From an uncultured Lachnospiraceae bacterium (lineage in GTDB: Bacteria; Bacillota; Clostridia; Lachnospirales; Lachnospiraceae), in NCBI GenBank assembly GCA_910578345.1, contig CAJTRA010000006.1, positions 62,001-126,000 on the forward strand: a stretch of DNA of 64,000 bases. Reading direction: 5' to 3'. Positions 33,544 through 41,812 of the stretch are shown here, one piece after another (within the stretch, counting starts at the first letter, position 1; every line of letters begins with the position of its first letter). The notes beneath the pieces were generated by a model. The model was not told the origin of the DNA. It made no database searches and saw only the letters and a list, made by a program, of their open reading frames with translations. Made by a program: the position numbers and the translations under genes.

Positions 33544-36213
33544 ATGAGAGTGGCAAACAGGAAATGTATCTGCAGGCTCAGCATGGCGCATATGAGGTCT
33601 GTGCGAAACAGAAATTTGATCACGATACTGGCGATCGTGCTGACGACGGTATTATTTACGGCGCTTTTTACCGCGGGAATCTCCCTGAAGGAAGGGTTCG
33701 AGCAGGCCAACTTTCGGCAGGCGGGAGGTTATAACCATGCGGTGTTCAAGAACATCACGCAGGAACAGTTCGACGATTTGAAGGAGGATCCGCTGATTAA
33801 GGAGTATGGTGACAGGCTGTATGTGGGGATGCCGATGGAAGCGCCTTTTCATAAGAACCATGTGGAAGTGAATTATTACGATGGAAATTCGGCGAAATGG
33901 TCATTCTGTACGCCGGTCGAAGGGCGTCTGCCAGAGGAGGGCACGAACGAGGCGGCCACGGACACTACAGTGTTAAAGCTGCTGGGTGTGGAGCCAGTGA
34001 TCGGCAATTCCTTTACAATGACTTTCAATGTGGACGGCGCCCTGACGACGGAGACTTTCACGCTAAGCGGCTACTGGGAATATGATACGGCGATGGCAGC
34101 AAATAACGTGGTGATTCCCAGAAGCCGGGCGGAAGAGATCTTTGAGAAGCTGGGTACGGAGGGCAAAAACGGGATGTGCACTTACCATACGATGAATCTT
34201 ATGTTTGAGAGCGCATTCCGGATCCAGGAGAACCTGCAGGAGATTCTGGACAGGCACGGGTATCAGGACGATAAGCCGGGAGCAGAGAACTATATCGCGA
34301 CAGGCGTCAACTGGGGGTATGTTACCGCCCAGATGGGGGAAACTATGGATCCGGGTATGATGCTGGCTCTTGCGGCGGCCCTGCTTTTGATCATGTTCAC
34401 GGGTCATCTAATCATTAACAATATTTTCCGTATTGCGGTGTCAAATGACGTGCGGTTTTACGGTCTGCTTAAGACCATCGGCACCACAGGGCGGCAGATC
34501 AAACGGATCATCGTACTGCAGGCGGCAGTTCTTTCCGCGATCGGTATCCCGGTGGGCGCCGCGGCCGGATATGTGCTGGGCATAGCGATCACCCGCATTA
34601 CGGCGGTCAATATGGACGGCATTACAATGGTCAGGTCTATCGATCCGCTGATCTTTATCGGGGCGTCGGCCTTCTCGCTGATCACGGTATTCTTATCCTG
34701 TGGGAAACCGCGCAGAATGGCGGCGAAAGTGTCGCCCATAGAAGCACTGCGGTATACGGAAGGTTATGAGAGTAAGAAGAAACAGAAGAAAGGCAGGACG
34801 GGGGCATCCGTCCCGAAGATGGCCTGGGCGAATCTGGGCAGGAACAAAAGCAAGACCGTGATCAGCGTGATCTCTATGTCGTTAGCTATTGTGATCCTGG
34901 ATATGACCCATGTGTTTACGGGCGGGTTTGATATGGATAAATATCTGCGCGACGTGACGCAGGACTTTCTGTTGGCGGAGGCTTCTTATTTTCAGGTAAA
35001 CCAGAAATGGAGGAACAGGAAAGCCGGAGAAGAGGCGGCGGTATCGGAGGAGGCGATCGCGGCGATCGAACGGCAGGGCGGCATTACCGGCGGCAAGGCT
35101 TACGGCACGGTGTCTTATGTGGAAGAACTGGTCACGGAAGAGAGGGCCAGGGAAATGTATGGAAACTGGCGGAAGGGATCGCTTTCCGGGGAGGATCTTG
35201 ACTATATGGTCGATCATCTCCTGGAGCATGTGGGGGACAAGCGGGTTCTGGAGACCAGACTGTATGGCATGGAAGAATTCCTGCTTGATAAGCTGGTGGT
35301 CATAGACGGCGATCTGAGCAGGCTGAAGGAGGGCGGCAATTACGTGGCAGCGGTGTATGACACGGATGATTACCACAATCTCTATGAGGACTGGCACTGG
35401 GCGAAAGTGGGGGATCAGGTTACGCTGCGGTATGTGGATGTATATGAGTATTATAACCCGCAGACGGGAGAGGTCTATCCGGAGAATGTGAGTCTGGGCA
35501 GTCTCCTGTGGGCGCAGCGGGCGAAGGCGTATCGGGAGGAAACGTATGAGGTGGTCGCCACCGTGGTCGTGCCGAATACACTGACATATCGCTTTTACGG
35601 GGATGACGAATATGTGATGAACGCGGATACCTTTAAGGAGCATACCGGAACGGATGCGGTTTTATACTATGCTTTCGACTGCGCAGACGAAGAGACGGAG
35701 GCCATGGAGCAGTACTTGAGAGAATATACGCAAGGGGAGGGGGAAGGTTCTTTCTATGATTATGAGAGCAAGACGACCCGTGCGCAGGAGTTCTATGAGT
35801 TAAAGAACATGTTCCTGTTTGTCGGAACGGCGGTCAGCCTGGTGGTGGGGCTGATCGGGGTGCTGAACTTCCTCAATGCGGTCCTCACCGGTATCCTGAC
35901 CAGGAAAAAGGAGTTTGCCGTGCTGCAGTCCGTAGGCATGACGGGAAAACAGCTGAATATCATGCTGATCACGGAGGGGCTTCTTTTTGCGGGCGGCACC
36001 GTGGCTGTCACGCTGGCGCTGGTCGTGGTCATGGGACCGTTGATCGGCCGGGCGATGGAAGGCATGTTCTGGTTCTTTACTTACAGGATCGATATCATGC
36101 CGATCCTGGCGGTTGCGCCGTTCTTTCTGCTGCTGGGCGTGCTGGTTCCGCTCATGTCCTACCGCTATGTGGCGAAGCGGTCGGTGGTGGAGCGGCTGCG
36201 GGAGGCGGAGTAA
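33544..36213 (+). CDS. FtsX-type ABC transporter permease
   Basis: 889 residues. One helix lies at about 20-40 (NLITILAIVLTTVLFTALFT). A first FtsX core near 265-390 carries GLLKTIGTTGRQIKRIIVLQ and SPIEALRYTEG. Another helix (VISVISMSLAIVILDMTHVF) starts a second large outer domain (about 450-750), and a second FtsX core (about 760-889) carries VLQSVGMTGKQLNIMLI and RSVVERLREAE at the end. This two-core layout is that of large MacB-like Firmicutes permeases. With the ATPase it forms a mechanotransmission-type transporter, probably regulated by the two-component system upstream. Confidence 0.92.
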   Translation: MRVANRKCICRLSMAHMRSVRNRNLITILAIVLTTVLFTALFTAGISLKEGFEQANFRQAGGYNHAVFKNITQEQFDDLKEDPLIKEYGDRLYVGMPMEAPFHKNHVEVNYYDGNSAKWSFCTPVEGRLPEEGTNEAATDTTVLKLLGVEPVIGNSFTMTFNVDGALTTETFTLSGYWEYDTAMAANNVVIPRSRAEEIFEKLGTEGKNGMCTYHTMNLMFESAFRIQENLQEILDRHGYQDDKPGAENYIATGVNWGYVTAQMGETMDPGMMLALAAALLLIMFTGHLIINNIFRIAVSNDVRFYGLLKTIGTTGRQIKRIIVLQAAVLSAIGIPVGAAAGYVLGIAITRITAVNMDGITMVRSIDPLIFIGASAFSLITVFLSCGKPRRMAAKVSPIEALRYTEGYESKKKQKKGRTGASVPKMAWANLGRNKSKTVISVISMSLAIVILDMTHVFTGGFDMDKYLRDVTQDFLLAEASYFQVNQKWRNRKAGEEAAVSEEAIAAIERQGGITGGKAYGTVSYVEELVTEERAREMYGNWRKGSLSGEDLDYMVDHLLEHVGDKRVLETRLYGMEEFLLDKLVVIDGDLSRLKEGGNYVAAVYDTDDYHNLYEDWHWAKVGDQVTLRYVDVYEYYNPQTGEVYPENVSLGSLLWAQRAKAYREETYEVVATVVVPNTLTYRFYGDDEYVMNADTFKEHTGTDAVLYYAFDCADEETEAMEQYLREYTQGEGEGSFYDYESKTTRAQEFYELKNMFLFVGTAVSLVVGLIGVLNFLNAVLTGILTRKKEFAVLQSVGMTGKQLNIMLITEGLLFAGGTVAVTLALVVVMGPLIGRAMEGMFWFFTYRIDIMPILAVAPFFLLLGVLVPLMSYRYVAKRSVVERLREAE

Positions 36214-36623
36214 AAGAGGCGAAGTAAAAGTAGGAAAGTTCTTTTTAAACTTTTTATTGAGGTTGCATTGCAGGCCTGGCTTGCGATATGCAAGGGTGTG
36301 AAAGCCGCGATGGGTATTTTACTCGTCATTTTCCACAAAAAAGAGCCCTGTACTTGTCAGAAATATTAATAAACATTGATAAATTTTCAGAAAATACTTA
36401 CAAACAGGACAAATTCATGTTACCATAATATATATTAAGGAAATTATCGGCGAAAATATGAGGGCAACACCATGTTGCCCGACAATATTTTTCTTTCATA
36501 AGACACATGCTGCTCTAAGCGGTCTGTATTGAGCGAGGCACACTCTGGACATTGAAGACAGAGTCAGAAAAGCGGAATGCGTTTTATGAAGTGAGTTTAT
36601 GCTCACGGAAACATGGAGGGTCT
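36214..36623 (+). other. Intergenic region before the CarD-like gene
   Basis: About 410 bases without a convincing gene. It holds a weak hairpin with T-rich flank (AAAGTT/AACTTT, 36235-36253) after the permease gene, an AT-rich stretch with possible -35/-10 boxes (TTGATA at 36376, TACAAA at 36399), and a perfect hairpin GGGCAAC-ACCAT-GTTGCCC at 36462-36480. Confidence 0.4.
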
Positions 36624-37139
36624 ATGTTTGAGAAGGATCAACTGATTATGTGCGGCGGGCACGGCGTCTGCCGCGTTGTTAACGTTACAGGCAACCCCTT
36701 CGACAGATTTGATAAGGTGCGTATGTTCTATGTGCTGGAGCCGGTCTTCGAGAAAGCGAGCACTGTTTATATGCCGGTGGATAATGATAAGGTTGTTATG
36801 CGCAGAGTTATGAACAGGGATGAAGCGGAGGAACTGATCGACAATATCACTGAGATCGAGACGGTATGGATCAAGGAGGAGAAGGGAAGGGAGCAGATGT
36901 ACAAGGATGCGATCCGTACCTACGACTGCCAGAGTCTGGTGCAGATTATCAAGACGCTTTATATGCGTAAGCAGAGTCGTATCAAGGAAGGAAAGAAGGT
37001 ACTCTCCTCTGACGAACAGTATCTGCGTAAGGCTGAGTCGCTGCTTTATAGTGAGATGTCCATAGCGCTTAATATTCCCAAGGAGGAAGTGCAGGGGTAT
37101 ATTACAGACGCAGTCAGGAAGAAGAAGAGCCCGGTTTGA
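36624..37139 (+). CDS. CarD/CdnL-like transcription regulator
   Basis: 171 residues from the ATG at 36624 (GGAGGG upstream). The N-terminal RNA-polymerase-interacting Tudor-like domain reads FEKDQLIMCGGHGVCRVVNV, YVLEPVFEKASTVYMPVDND, and the C-terminal half is helical (ELIDNITEIETVWIKEEKGR, EQYLRKAESLLYSEMSIALN). CarD-like proteins bind the RNA polymerase beta subunit and help open promoters such as rRNA promoters. It is transcribed alone and followed by a terminator. Confidence 0.9.
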   Translation: MFEKDQLIMCGGHGVCRVVNVTGNPFDRFDKVRMFYVLEPVFEKASTVYMPVDNDKVVMRRVMNRDEAEELIDNITEIETVWIKEEKGREQMYKDAIRTYDCQSLVQIIKTLYMRKQSRIKEGKKVLSSDEQYLRKAESLLYSEMSIALNIPKEEVQGYITDAVRKKKSPV

Positions 37140-37184
37140 TGCCGGTGCAGCATACCAGTGAAAGGAAAATTATTTTGACAAAAT

Positions 37185-37212
37185 AAAAGTCAGGCCGTAG
37201 GGTCTGGCTTTT
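37185..37212 (+). terminator. Terminator after the CarD-like gene
   Basis: AAAAGTCAGGCC pairs with GGTCTGGCTTTT (some G-T pairs) around a GTAG loop, ending in TTTT. Confidence 0.7.
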
Positions 37213-37401
37213 GCAATATGAGAAATTTTTTCTGCATCAGAAATTGTTCCGAATTCAGGATGTTTAGAAGCAAATCCCGCAAACGAACCCGAATCGTTTT
37301 GCTTGCATTTTTTCTGATAAAAATGTATTCTAGTGAATAAAGTGATTTTGACAGGGATGCAGTGAAACAGGCTGAGAATGGAAAGCGATTGAGGATATAG
37401 A

Positions 37402-38247
37402 ATGATTATAGATGCAGTGACAGACAGTTTCATAGACGGCGTTAAGTTGCTGCCGTTCCTGTTCCTGACGTATCTTGCGATGGAATATCTGGAGCATAAG
37501 GCGGGGCAGAGGATGCAGGAGGCTATACAAAGTGCGGGCAGAGGCGGACCAGCGATTGGCAGCGTGCTTGGGCTTTTCCCTCAGTGCGGTTTTTCGACGG
37601 TGGCTTCTAATCTATATGCTGGCAGAATAATCACGATGGGGACGTTGCTTGCTGTTTTCCTATCCACATCCGATGAGATGCTTCCGATCATGATCTCCGA
37701 GAATGTTGGCGCCGCAGTGATCTTTAAGATCCTGGCGGTCAAAGTGGCTGTTGCCCTGGCGGCAGGATTTGCGGTGGATTTCCTTTTTCGGGGAAAGCAC
37801 AGACAGATGCAGATTGAGCATCTGTGTGAACAGCACCATTGTCACTGCGAAAACGGTATCTGGAAGTCGGCGCTGCATCATACGGTGGAGATCTTTCTCT
37901 ATGTCATGGGAATTTCGCTTGTGCTGAATCTGCTGATCGGATGGATCGGGGATGATGCGATTGGCAGTCTGTTCCTCAACCGCCCAGTGGTGGGGGAACT
38001 TCTCGCAGCGCTTCTTGGCATGATTCCCAACTGTGCCTCTTCTGTGGCCATTACGCAGCTATATTTGGAGGGCGTGATGAGTGCGGGAGCAATGACGGCC
38101 GGATTGTTGGCCGGGTCGGGCGTGGGGCTGTTGGTGCTGTTTCGGGTGAATGACGATCACCGGGAGAATTTCAGGATTCTTGGATTGCTGTATGGAATTG
38201 GCGTTTTGGGCGGCATTGCGGTGAACTGGCTGGGTATTTCAATTTGA
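37402..38247 (+). CDS. Putative ArsP-type heavy-metal/arsenic permease
   Basis: 281 residues with about eight to ten membrane helices. Two inverted-repeat halves each carry a Cys motif: GLFPQCGFSTVASNLYAGR and GMIPNCASSVAITQLYLEG. A His/Cys-rich cytosolic loop between them (EHLCEQHHCHCENG) could bind metal. This matches the PF11449-type putative metal exporters related to ArsP. No arsR or arsenite genes are nearby. It may be read together with the MFS gene 40 bases downstream. Confidence 0.75.
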   Translation: MIIDAVTDSFIDGVKLLPFLFLTYLAMEYLEHKAGQRMQEAIQSAGRGGPAIGSVLGLFPQCGFSTVASNLYAGRIITMGTLLAVFLSTSDEMLPIMISENVGAAVIFKILAVKVAVALAAGFAVDFLFRGKHRQMQIEHLCEQHHCHCENGIWKSALHHTVEIFLYVMGISLVLNLLIGWIGDDAIGSLFLNRPVVGELLAALLGMIPNCASSVAITQLYLEGVMSAGAMTAGLLAGSGVGLLVLFRVNDDHRENFRILGLLYGIGVLGGIAVNWLGISI

Positions 38248-38288
38248 GCAGTAGCACGGGCAAGCTTGTGAGATACAAGGGGATTAGT

Positions 38289-39485
38289 ATGGAAAAAAAT
38301 TATAATAAGACCATTTATGCCTGTTTTGTTGGATATATTGTACAGGCAATCGTTAATAATTTTGTACCACTGTTATTCTTGACCTTTCATAGTACTTACG
38401 GAATTCCGATGACACAGATCACGCTGTTGATCACCTTCAATTTTGGACTGCAGTTGCTGGTAGATCTTTTGTCAGTGACATTTGTGGACAGAATCGGGTA
38501 TCGCGCATCCATGATCCTTGCGCATGTCTGTGCGTCGGCGGGATTTTTACTCCTGACAGTCCTGCCGGATGCGTGTGACAATGCCTTTGCAGGACTTATG
38601 ATTGCAGTCACAATCTATGCGGTAGGCGGCGGCTTGTTGGAAGTGCTGGTGAGTCCTGTAGTGGAAGCATGCCCGACGGAGAATAAGGAGAAAGCCATGA
38701 GCCTTCTGCATTCTTTCTATTGTTGGGGACATGTGGCGGTAGTACTGGTTTCGACTTTGTTTTTCAGAGTGTTTGGTATTGAGAACTGGAAGATTATGGC
38801 ATGTGCCTGGTCGATTGTACCTTTCGTAAATATGCTTGCATTTACCAGGGTGCCGATCGCTTCCCTGATGGAAGAAGGCGAAAAAGGCCTGACGATGGGC
38901 GAACTGTTCCGCAATAAGATCTTCTGGGTATTAATGCTGATGATGGTATGTGCCGGCGCCAGTGAGCAGGCGGTGAGCCAATGGGCGTCTACTTTTGCAG
39001 AGTTAGGACTTGGCGTGAGTAAGACAGTTGGAGATCTGGCAGGTCCTATGCTGTTTGCCGTTTTGATGGGAAGCGCAAGAGCATTCTATGGGAAATATGG
39101 CGATCGCATTGATCTGGACCAGTTTATGATTGGCAGCAGTGTATTGTGCGTGATTGCATATCTTTGTATTTCTATTGTGCCCAATCCGGTAGTTGGGTTT
39201 GTGGGCTGCGCCTTGAGCGGACTGTCTGTGGGTATTATGTGGCCGGGATCTTTCAGCAAGGCGACGGCTTTGATTGCGCGCGGCGGTACGGCGATGTTTG
39301 CACTCCTTGCCCTGGCGGGAGATGTAGGCTGTTCCGGCGGACCTACGGTGGTCGGCATGGTGTCAGGGGCATTTCATGACAATCTGAAAACAGGGATTTT
39401 GGCGGGAGTTGTGTTTCCGATTCTGTTGCTTGTGGGAATTTTTCTCTGCAGGCTTTTTACTGCAAAGGTGACGGGTCATAAATAA
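38289..39485 (+). CDS. Major facilitator superfamily transporter
   Basis: 398 residues with 12 membrane helices, from the ATG at 38289 (AAGGGG upstream; the frame opens earlier at a TTG). The loop 2-3 motif region reads LLSVTFVDRIGYRASMILAH, and helix 5 onward has SFYCWGHVAVVLVSTLFF and GCALSGLSVGIMWPGSFSKA. It resembles the FucP/sugar-like MFS group. The substrate is unknown. Confidence 0.85.
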   Translation: MEKNYNKTIYACFVGYIVQAIVNNFVPLLFLTFHSTYGIPMTQITLLITFNFGLQLLVDLLSVTFVDRIGYRASMILAHVCASAGFLLLTVLPDACDNAFAGLMIAVTIYAVGGGLLEVLVSPVVEACPTENKEKAMSLLHSFYCWGHVAVVLVSTLFFRVFGIENWKIMACAWSIVPFVNMLAFTRVPIASLMEEGEKGLTMGELFRNKIFWVLMLMMVCAGASEQAVSQWASTFAELGLGVSKTVGDLAGPMLFAVLMGSARAFYGKYGDRIDLDQFMIGSSVLCVIAYLCISIVPNPVVGFVGCALSGLSVGIMWPGSFSKATALIARGGTAMFALLALAGDVGCSGGPTVVGMVSGAFHDNLKTGILAGVVFPILLLVGIFLCRLFTAKVTGHK

Positions 39486-39575
39486 TCTGTAAAAGGCTAG
39501 ACACCTTTCCCGGTTTTTAAGCCAGAAAAAAAAGCACCGTCCCCGAAGCTAAAACCTTCAGAAACAGTACTTTCC

Positions 39576-39648
39576 TGCACCGCCAGGGGCTCGAACCCTG
39601 GACACCCTGATTAAGAGTCAGGTGCTCTACCAACTGAGCTAGCGGTGC
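39576..39648 (-). tRNA. tRNA-Lys (anticodon CTT)
   Basis: Read on the minus strand: acceptor GCACCGC pairs with GCGGTGC plus discriminator A; D arm GCTCAGTTGGTAGAGC; anticodon arm CCTGA-CTCTTAA-TCAGG; T arm CAGGG-TTCGAGC-CCCTG. The 3' CCA is not encoded. It decodes AAG. Confidence 0.95.
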
Positions 39649-39685
39649 ACACTTTCAGTTTGGCGCTTACCTACGCGCAAGTGTT

Positions 39686-39714
39686 ATTATAGTATAATGT
39701 TTTAGGCATTGCAA
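39686..39714 (-). promoter_or_regulatory. Promoter of tRNA-Lys
   Basis: On the minus strand, TTGCAA (39714-39709), a 17-bp spacer, then TATAAT (39691-39686), about 38 bases before the mature 5' end. Confidence 0.75.
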
Positions 39715-39844
39715 GTCTTTTTTTTAAGAAATTTAAGAAAAAAGTTCAAAAATATTAATTTTTGTAATTATGCGACAGGAAAAACAGAAAAGCCGGATCC
39801 GATAACAGACGGCTGACAGGATGGAAGGGAGCACAGAAAGCAAG

Positions 39845-40615
39845 ATGATATTTGAGAGTCATGCACATTATGATGATGAAGCGTTTCAGGAGGATCGGGA
39901 GGAACTGCTTACTTCGCTCGCTGCACATGGAATTGGCACGGTGATCAATGTGGGTGCCAGTCTTGAGAGCTGCAGGCATACATTGAGGCTGATGGAACAG
40001 TATCCATTTGTCTACGGTGCGATGGGGGTACATCCCAGCGAAACAGCAGAGCTGACGGAGGATAGTATGGTATGGCTTCAGGCACAATGCAGTTTGGATA
40101 AGGTGGTTGCAGTGGGTGAGATCGGGTTGGATTATTATTGGAAGGAACCCGAAGGATCGGTACAGAAGAAATGGTTTGAGAGACAACTGGAGATGGCGCG
40201 GGAAGTGAAGCTGCCTGTGATCATTCACTCCAGAGATGCTGCCAAAGATACGCTGGATATGATGCGGGCGCTTCATGCAGAAGAGGTCGGCGGCGTGGTA
40301 CACTGCTATTCTTATACGAAAGAAATGGCAAGAGAATATTTGAAGATGGATTTTTATTTTGGAATCGGCGGCGTCATTACTTTTAAAAATGCGAAGAAAT
40401 TGAAAGAGGCGGTAGAGTGGATCCCAATGGAAAAAATATTGCTTGAGACGGACAGCCCTTATCTGTCACCGGAGCCAAACCGCGGTAAGAGAAATTCGTC
40501 GCTTAATCTGCCCTATATTGCGCAGGAAATTGCAAAGATAAAAGGCATTACGTATGAAGAAGTGGTAGAGATCACAGGGAAGAATGCAGACAGGTTGTTC
40601 TTGTCGGAGCATTAA
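39845..40615 (+). CDS. TatD-family metal-dependent hydrolase
   Basis: 256 residues from the ATG at 39845 (MIFESHAHYDD, the usual start); an in-frame ATG at 39821 is the alternative. Metal ligands: SHAHYDD, Glu in VGEIGLDYYW, IIHSRDA, VVHCYSYT and LETDSPYLSPEPNRGKRNSS. It is a probable 3'-5' DNase or similar phosphohydrolase. It lies upstream of rsmA, a conserved order in Firmicutes, but the RNase M5 gene that often sits between them is absent. Confidence 0.93.
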   Translation: MIFESHAHYDDEAFQEDREELLTSLAAHGIGTVINVGASLESCRHTLRLMEQYPFVYGAMGVHPSETAELTEDSMVWLQAQCSLDKVVAVGEIGLDYYWKEPEGSVQKKWFERQLEMAREVKLPVIIHSRDAAKDTLDMMRALHAEEVGGVVHCYSYTKEMAREYLKMDFYFGIGGVITFKNAKKLKEAVEWIPMEKILLETDSPYLSPEPNRGKRNSSLNLPYIAQEIAKIKGITYEEVVEITGKNADRLFLSEH

Positions 40616-40726
40616 GCTTACAGCGTAGAGCATCAGCGGATTTTTGATCATACGACAGGCGTGAGGATCTGGAAAGTCAGGTTTGAGAGACTGGCTGTGA
40701 AGAAAGGTGAGAAACGGGGGAGCGAT

Positions 40727-41602
40727 ATGGCGACACTTGGCAATAGAAGAAATACAGCGGAGATTATTGAGAAATATCATTTCTGTTTCCAGAAAAAGTT
40801 CGGGCAGAATTTTCTGGTAGACAGCAACATACTGGACAAGATCATCGAATCAGCGCAGATTACGAAGCAGGACTGTGTGCTGGAGATTGGACCTGGCATT
40901 GGCACGATGACCCAGCGCCTGGCGGAAGAGGCGGGAGAGGTGATCGCTGTGGAGATTGATAAGAATCTGATTCCGGTGCTGCATGACACTCTTTCGGCGT
41001 ACAATAATGTGACGCTTATCAATGCGGATATTTTGAAGCTTGACTTAAATCAAATCGTTGAGGAGCGAGGAGGTAATGCCGTTAAGGTGGTGGCGAATCT
41101 TCCCTATTACATTACGACGCCGATCATCATGGCGCTCTTTGAGAAAAAAGTGCCGCTTAAAAGCGTGACGATCATGGTGCAGAAAGAAGTGGCGGATCGT
41201 ATGCAGGTTGGACCTGGCACGAAAGATTATGGCGCATTGTCGCTGGCGGTACAGTATTATGCAAGACCAGAGATTGTCGCCAGGGTTCCGGCATCCTGCT
41301 TTATGCCGAAGCCGAACGTGGACAGTACGGTGATTAAGCTGACCCGTTATGAGAAACCGCTGGTCAAGGCAGAAAATGAGGCATGGCTTTTTGCGGTCAT
41401 ACGGGCGTCGTTTAATCTGAGAAGAAAGACGCTGGTAAATGGGCTCGCCAATGCGGGAAACTTGGGAGTTAACAGGAAACAGGTGGAAGAGGTATTGACA
41501 GAAATGGGGCTGGCGGTTACCGTGCGCGGGGAAACATTGACATTAGAACAGTTTGCCGATTTGAGCAGCCGGCTTTGGCAAAAATGCAGTCATACAATAT
41601 AA
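40727..41602 (+). CDS. rsmA: 16S rRNA dimethyladenosine transferase
   Basis: 291 residues from the ATG at 40727 (GGGGGAG upstream). It dimethylates the two adjacent adenines in helix 45 of 16S rRNA using S-adenosylmethionine. Motifs: KFGQNFLVDSNILDKII, the SAM site VLEIGPGIGTMTQRLAE, acidic loop AVEID, motif IV NLPYYITTPI, and the C-terminal basic part RASFNLRRKTLVNGL. Also called KsgA. It follows tatD and is probably co-transcribed with it. Confidence 0.96.
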   Translation: MATLGNRRNTAEIIEKYHFCFQKKFGQNFLVDSNILDKIIESAQITKQDCVLEIGPGIGTMTQRLAEEAGEVIAVEIDKNLIPVLHDTLSAYNNVTLINADILKLDLNQIVEERGGNAVKVVANLPYYITTPIIMALFEKKVPLKSVTIMVQKEVADRMQVGPGTKDYGALSLAVQYYARPEIVARVPASCFMPKPNVDSTVIKLTRYEKPLVKAENEAWLFAVIRASFNLRRKTLVNGLANAGNLGVNRKQVEEVLTEMGLAVTVRGETLTLEQFADLSSRLWQKCSHTI

Positions 41603-41674
41603 AGTGATTGTATATTGATGCACTTCCATATATTGGTATATGATGGAATAAAATCATCATTTTCTACATCTTTA

Positions 41675-41703
41675 TTTACATTGATTAGAGGCTATGGTAA
41701 ACT
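41675..41703 (+). promoter_or_regulatory. Promoter of the TPR gene
   Basis: TTTACA (41675-41680), a 17-bp spacer, and TAAACT (41698-41703), about 110 bases before the coding start. Confidence 0.5.
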
Positions 41704-41812
41704 AAGACAGTGAAAATAGGGTTTATATGGCCATATGCCTGACAGAGGGCAGGCCGCATAAGATGAAGTTAGCTGGATAGAGAATGGCTGGCAGTGAGAA
41801 TACAATGATGAG

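Noticed and set aside
37348..37376. TTGACA at 37348 as promoter of the ArsP-type gene
   Set aside because: The region 17 bp downstream is GCTGAG, not a -10 box.
40616..40726. Ribonuclease M5 gene expected between tatD and rsmA
   Set aside because: Only 111 bases separate the two genes and no remnant could be recognised.
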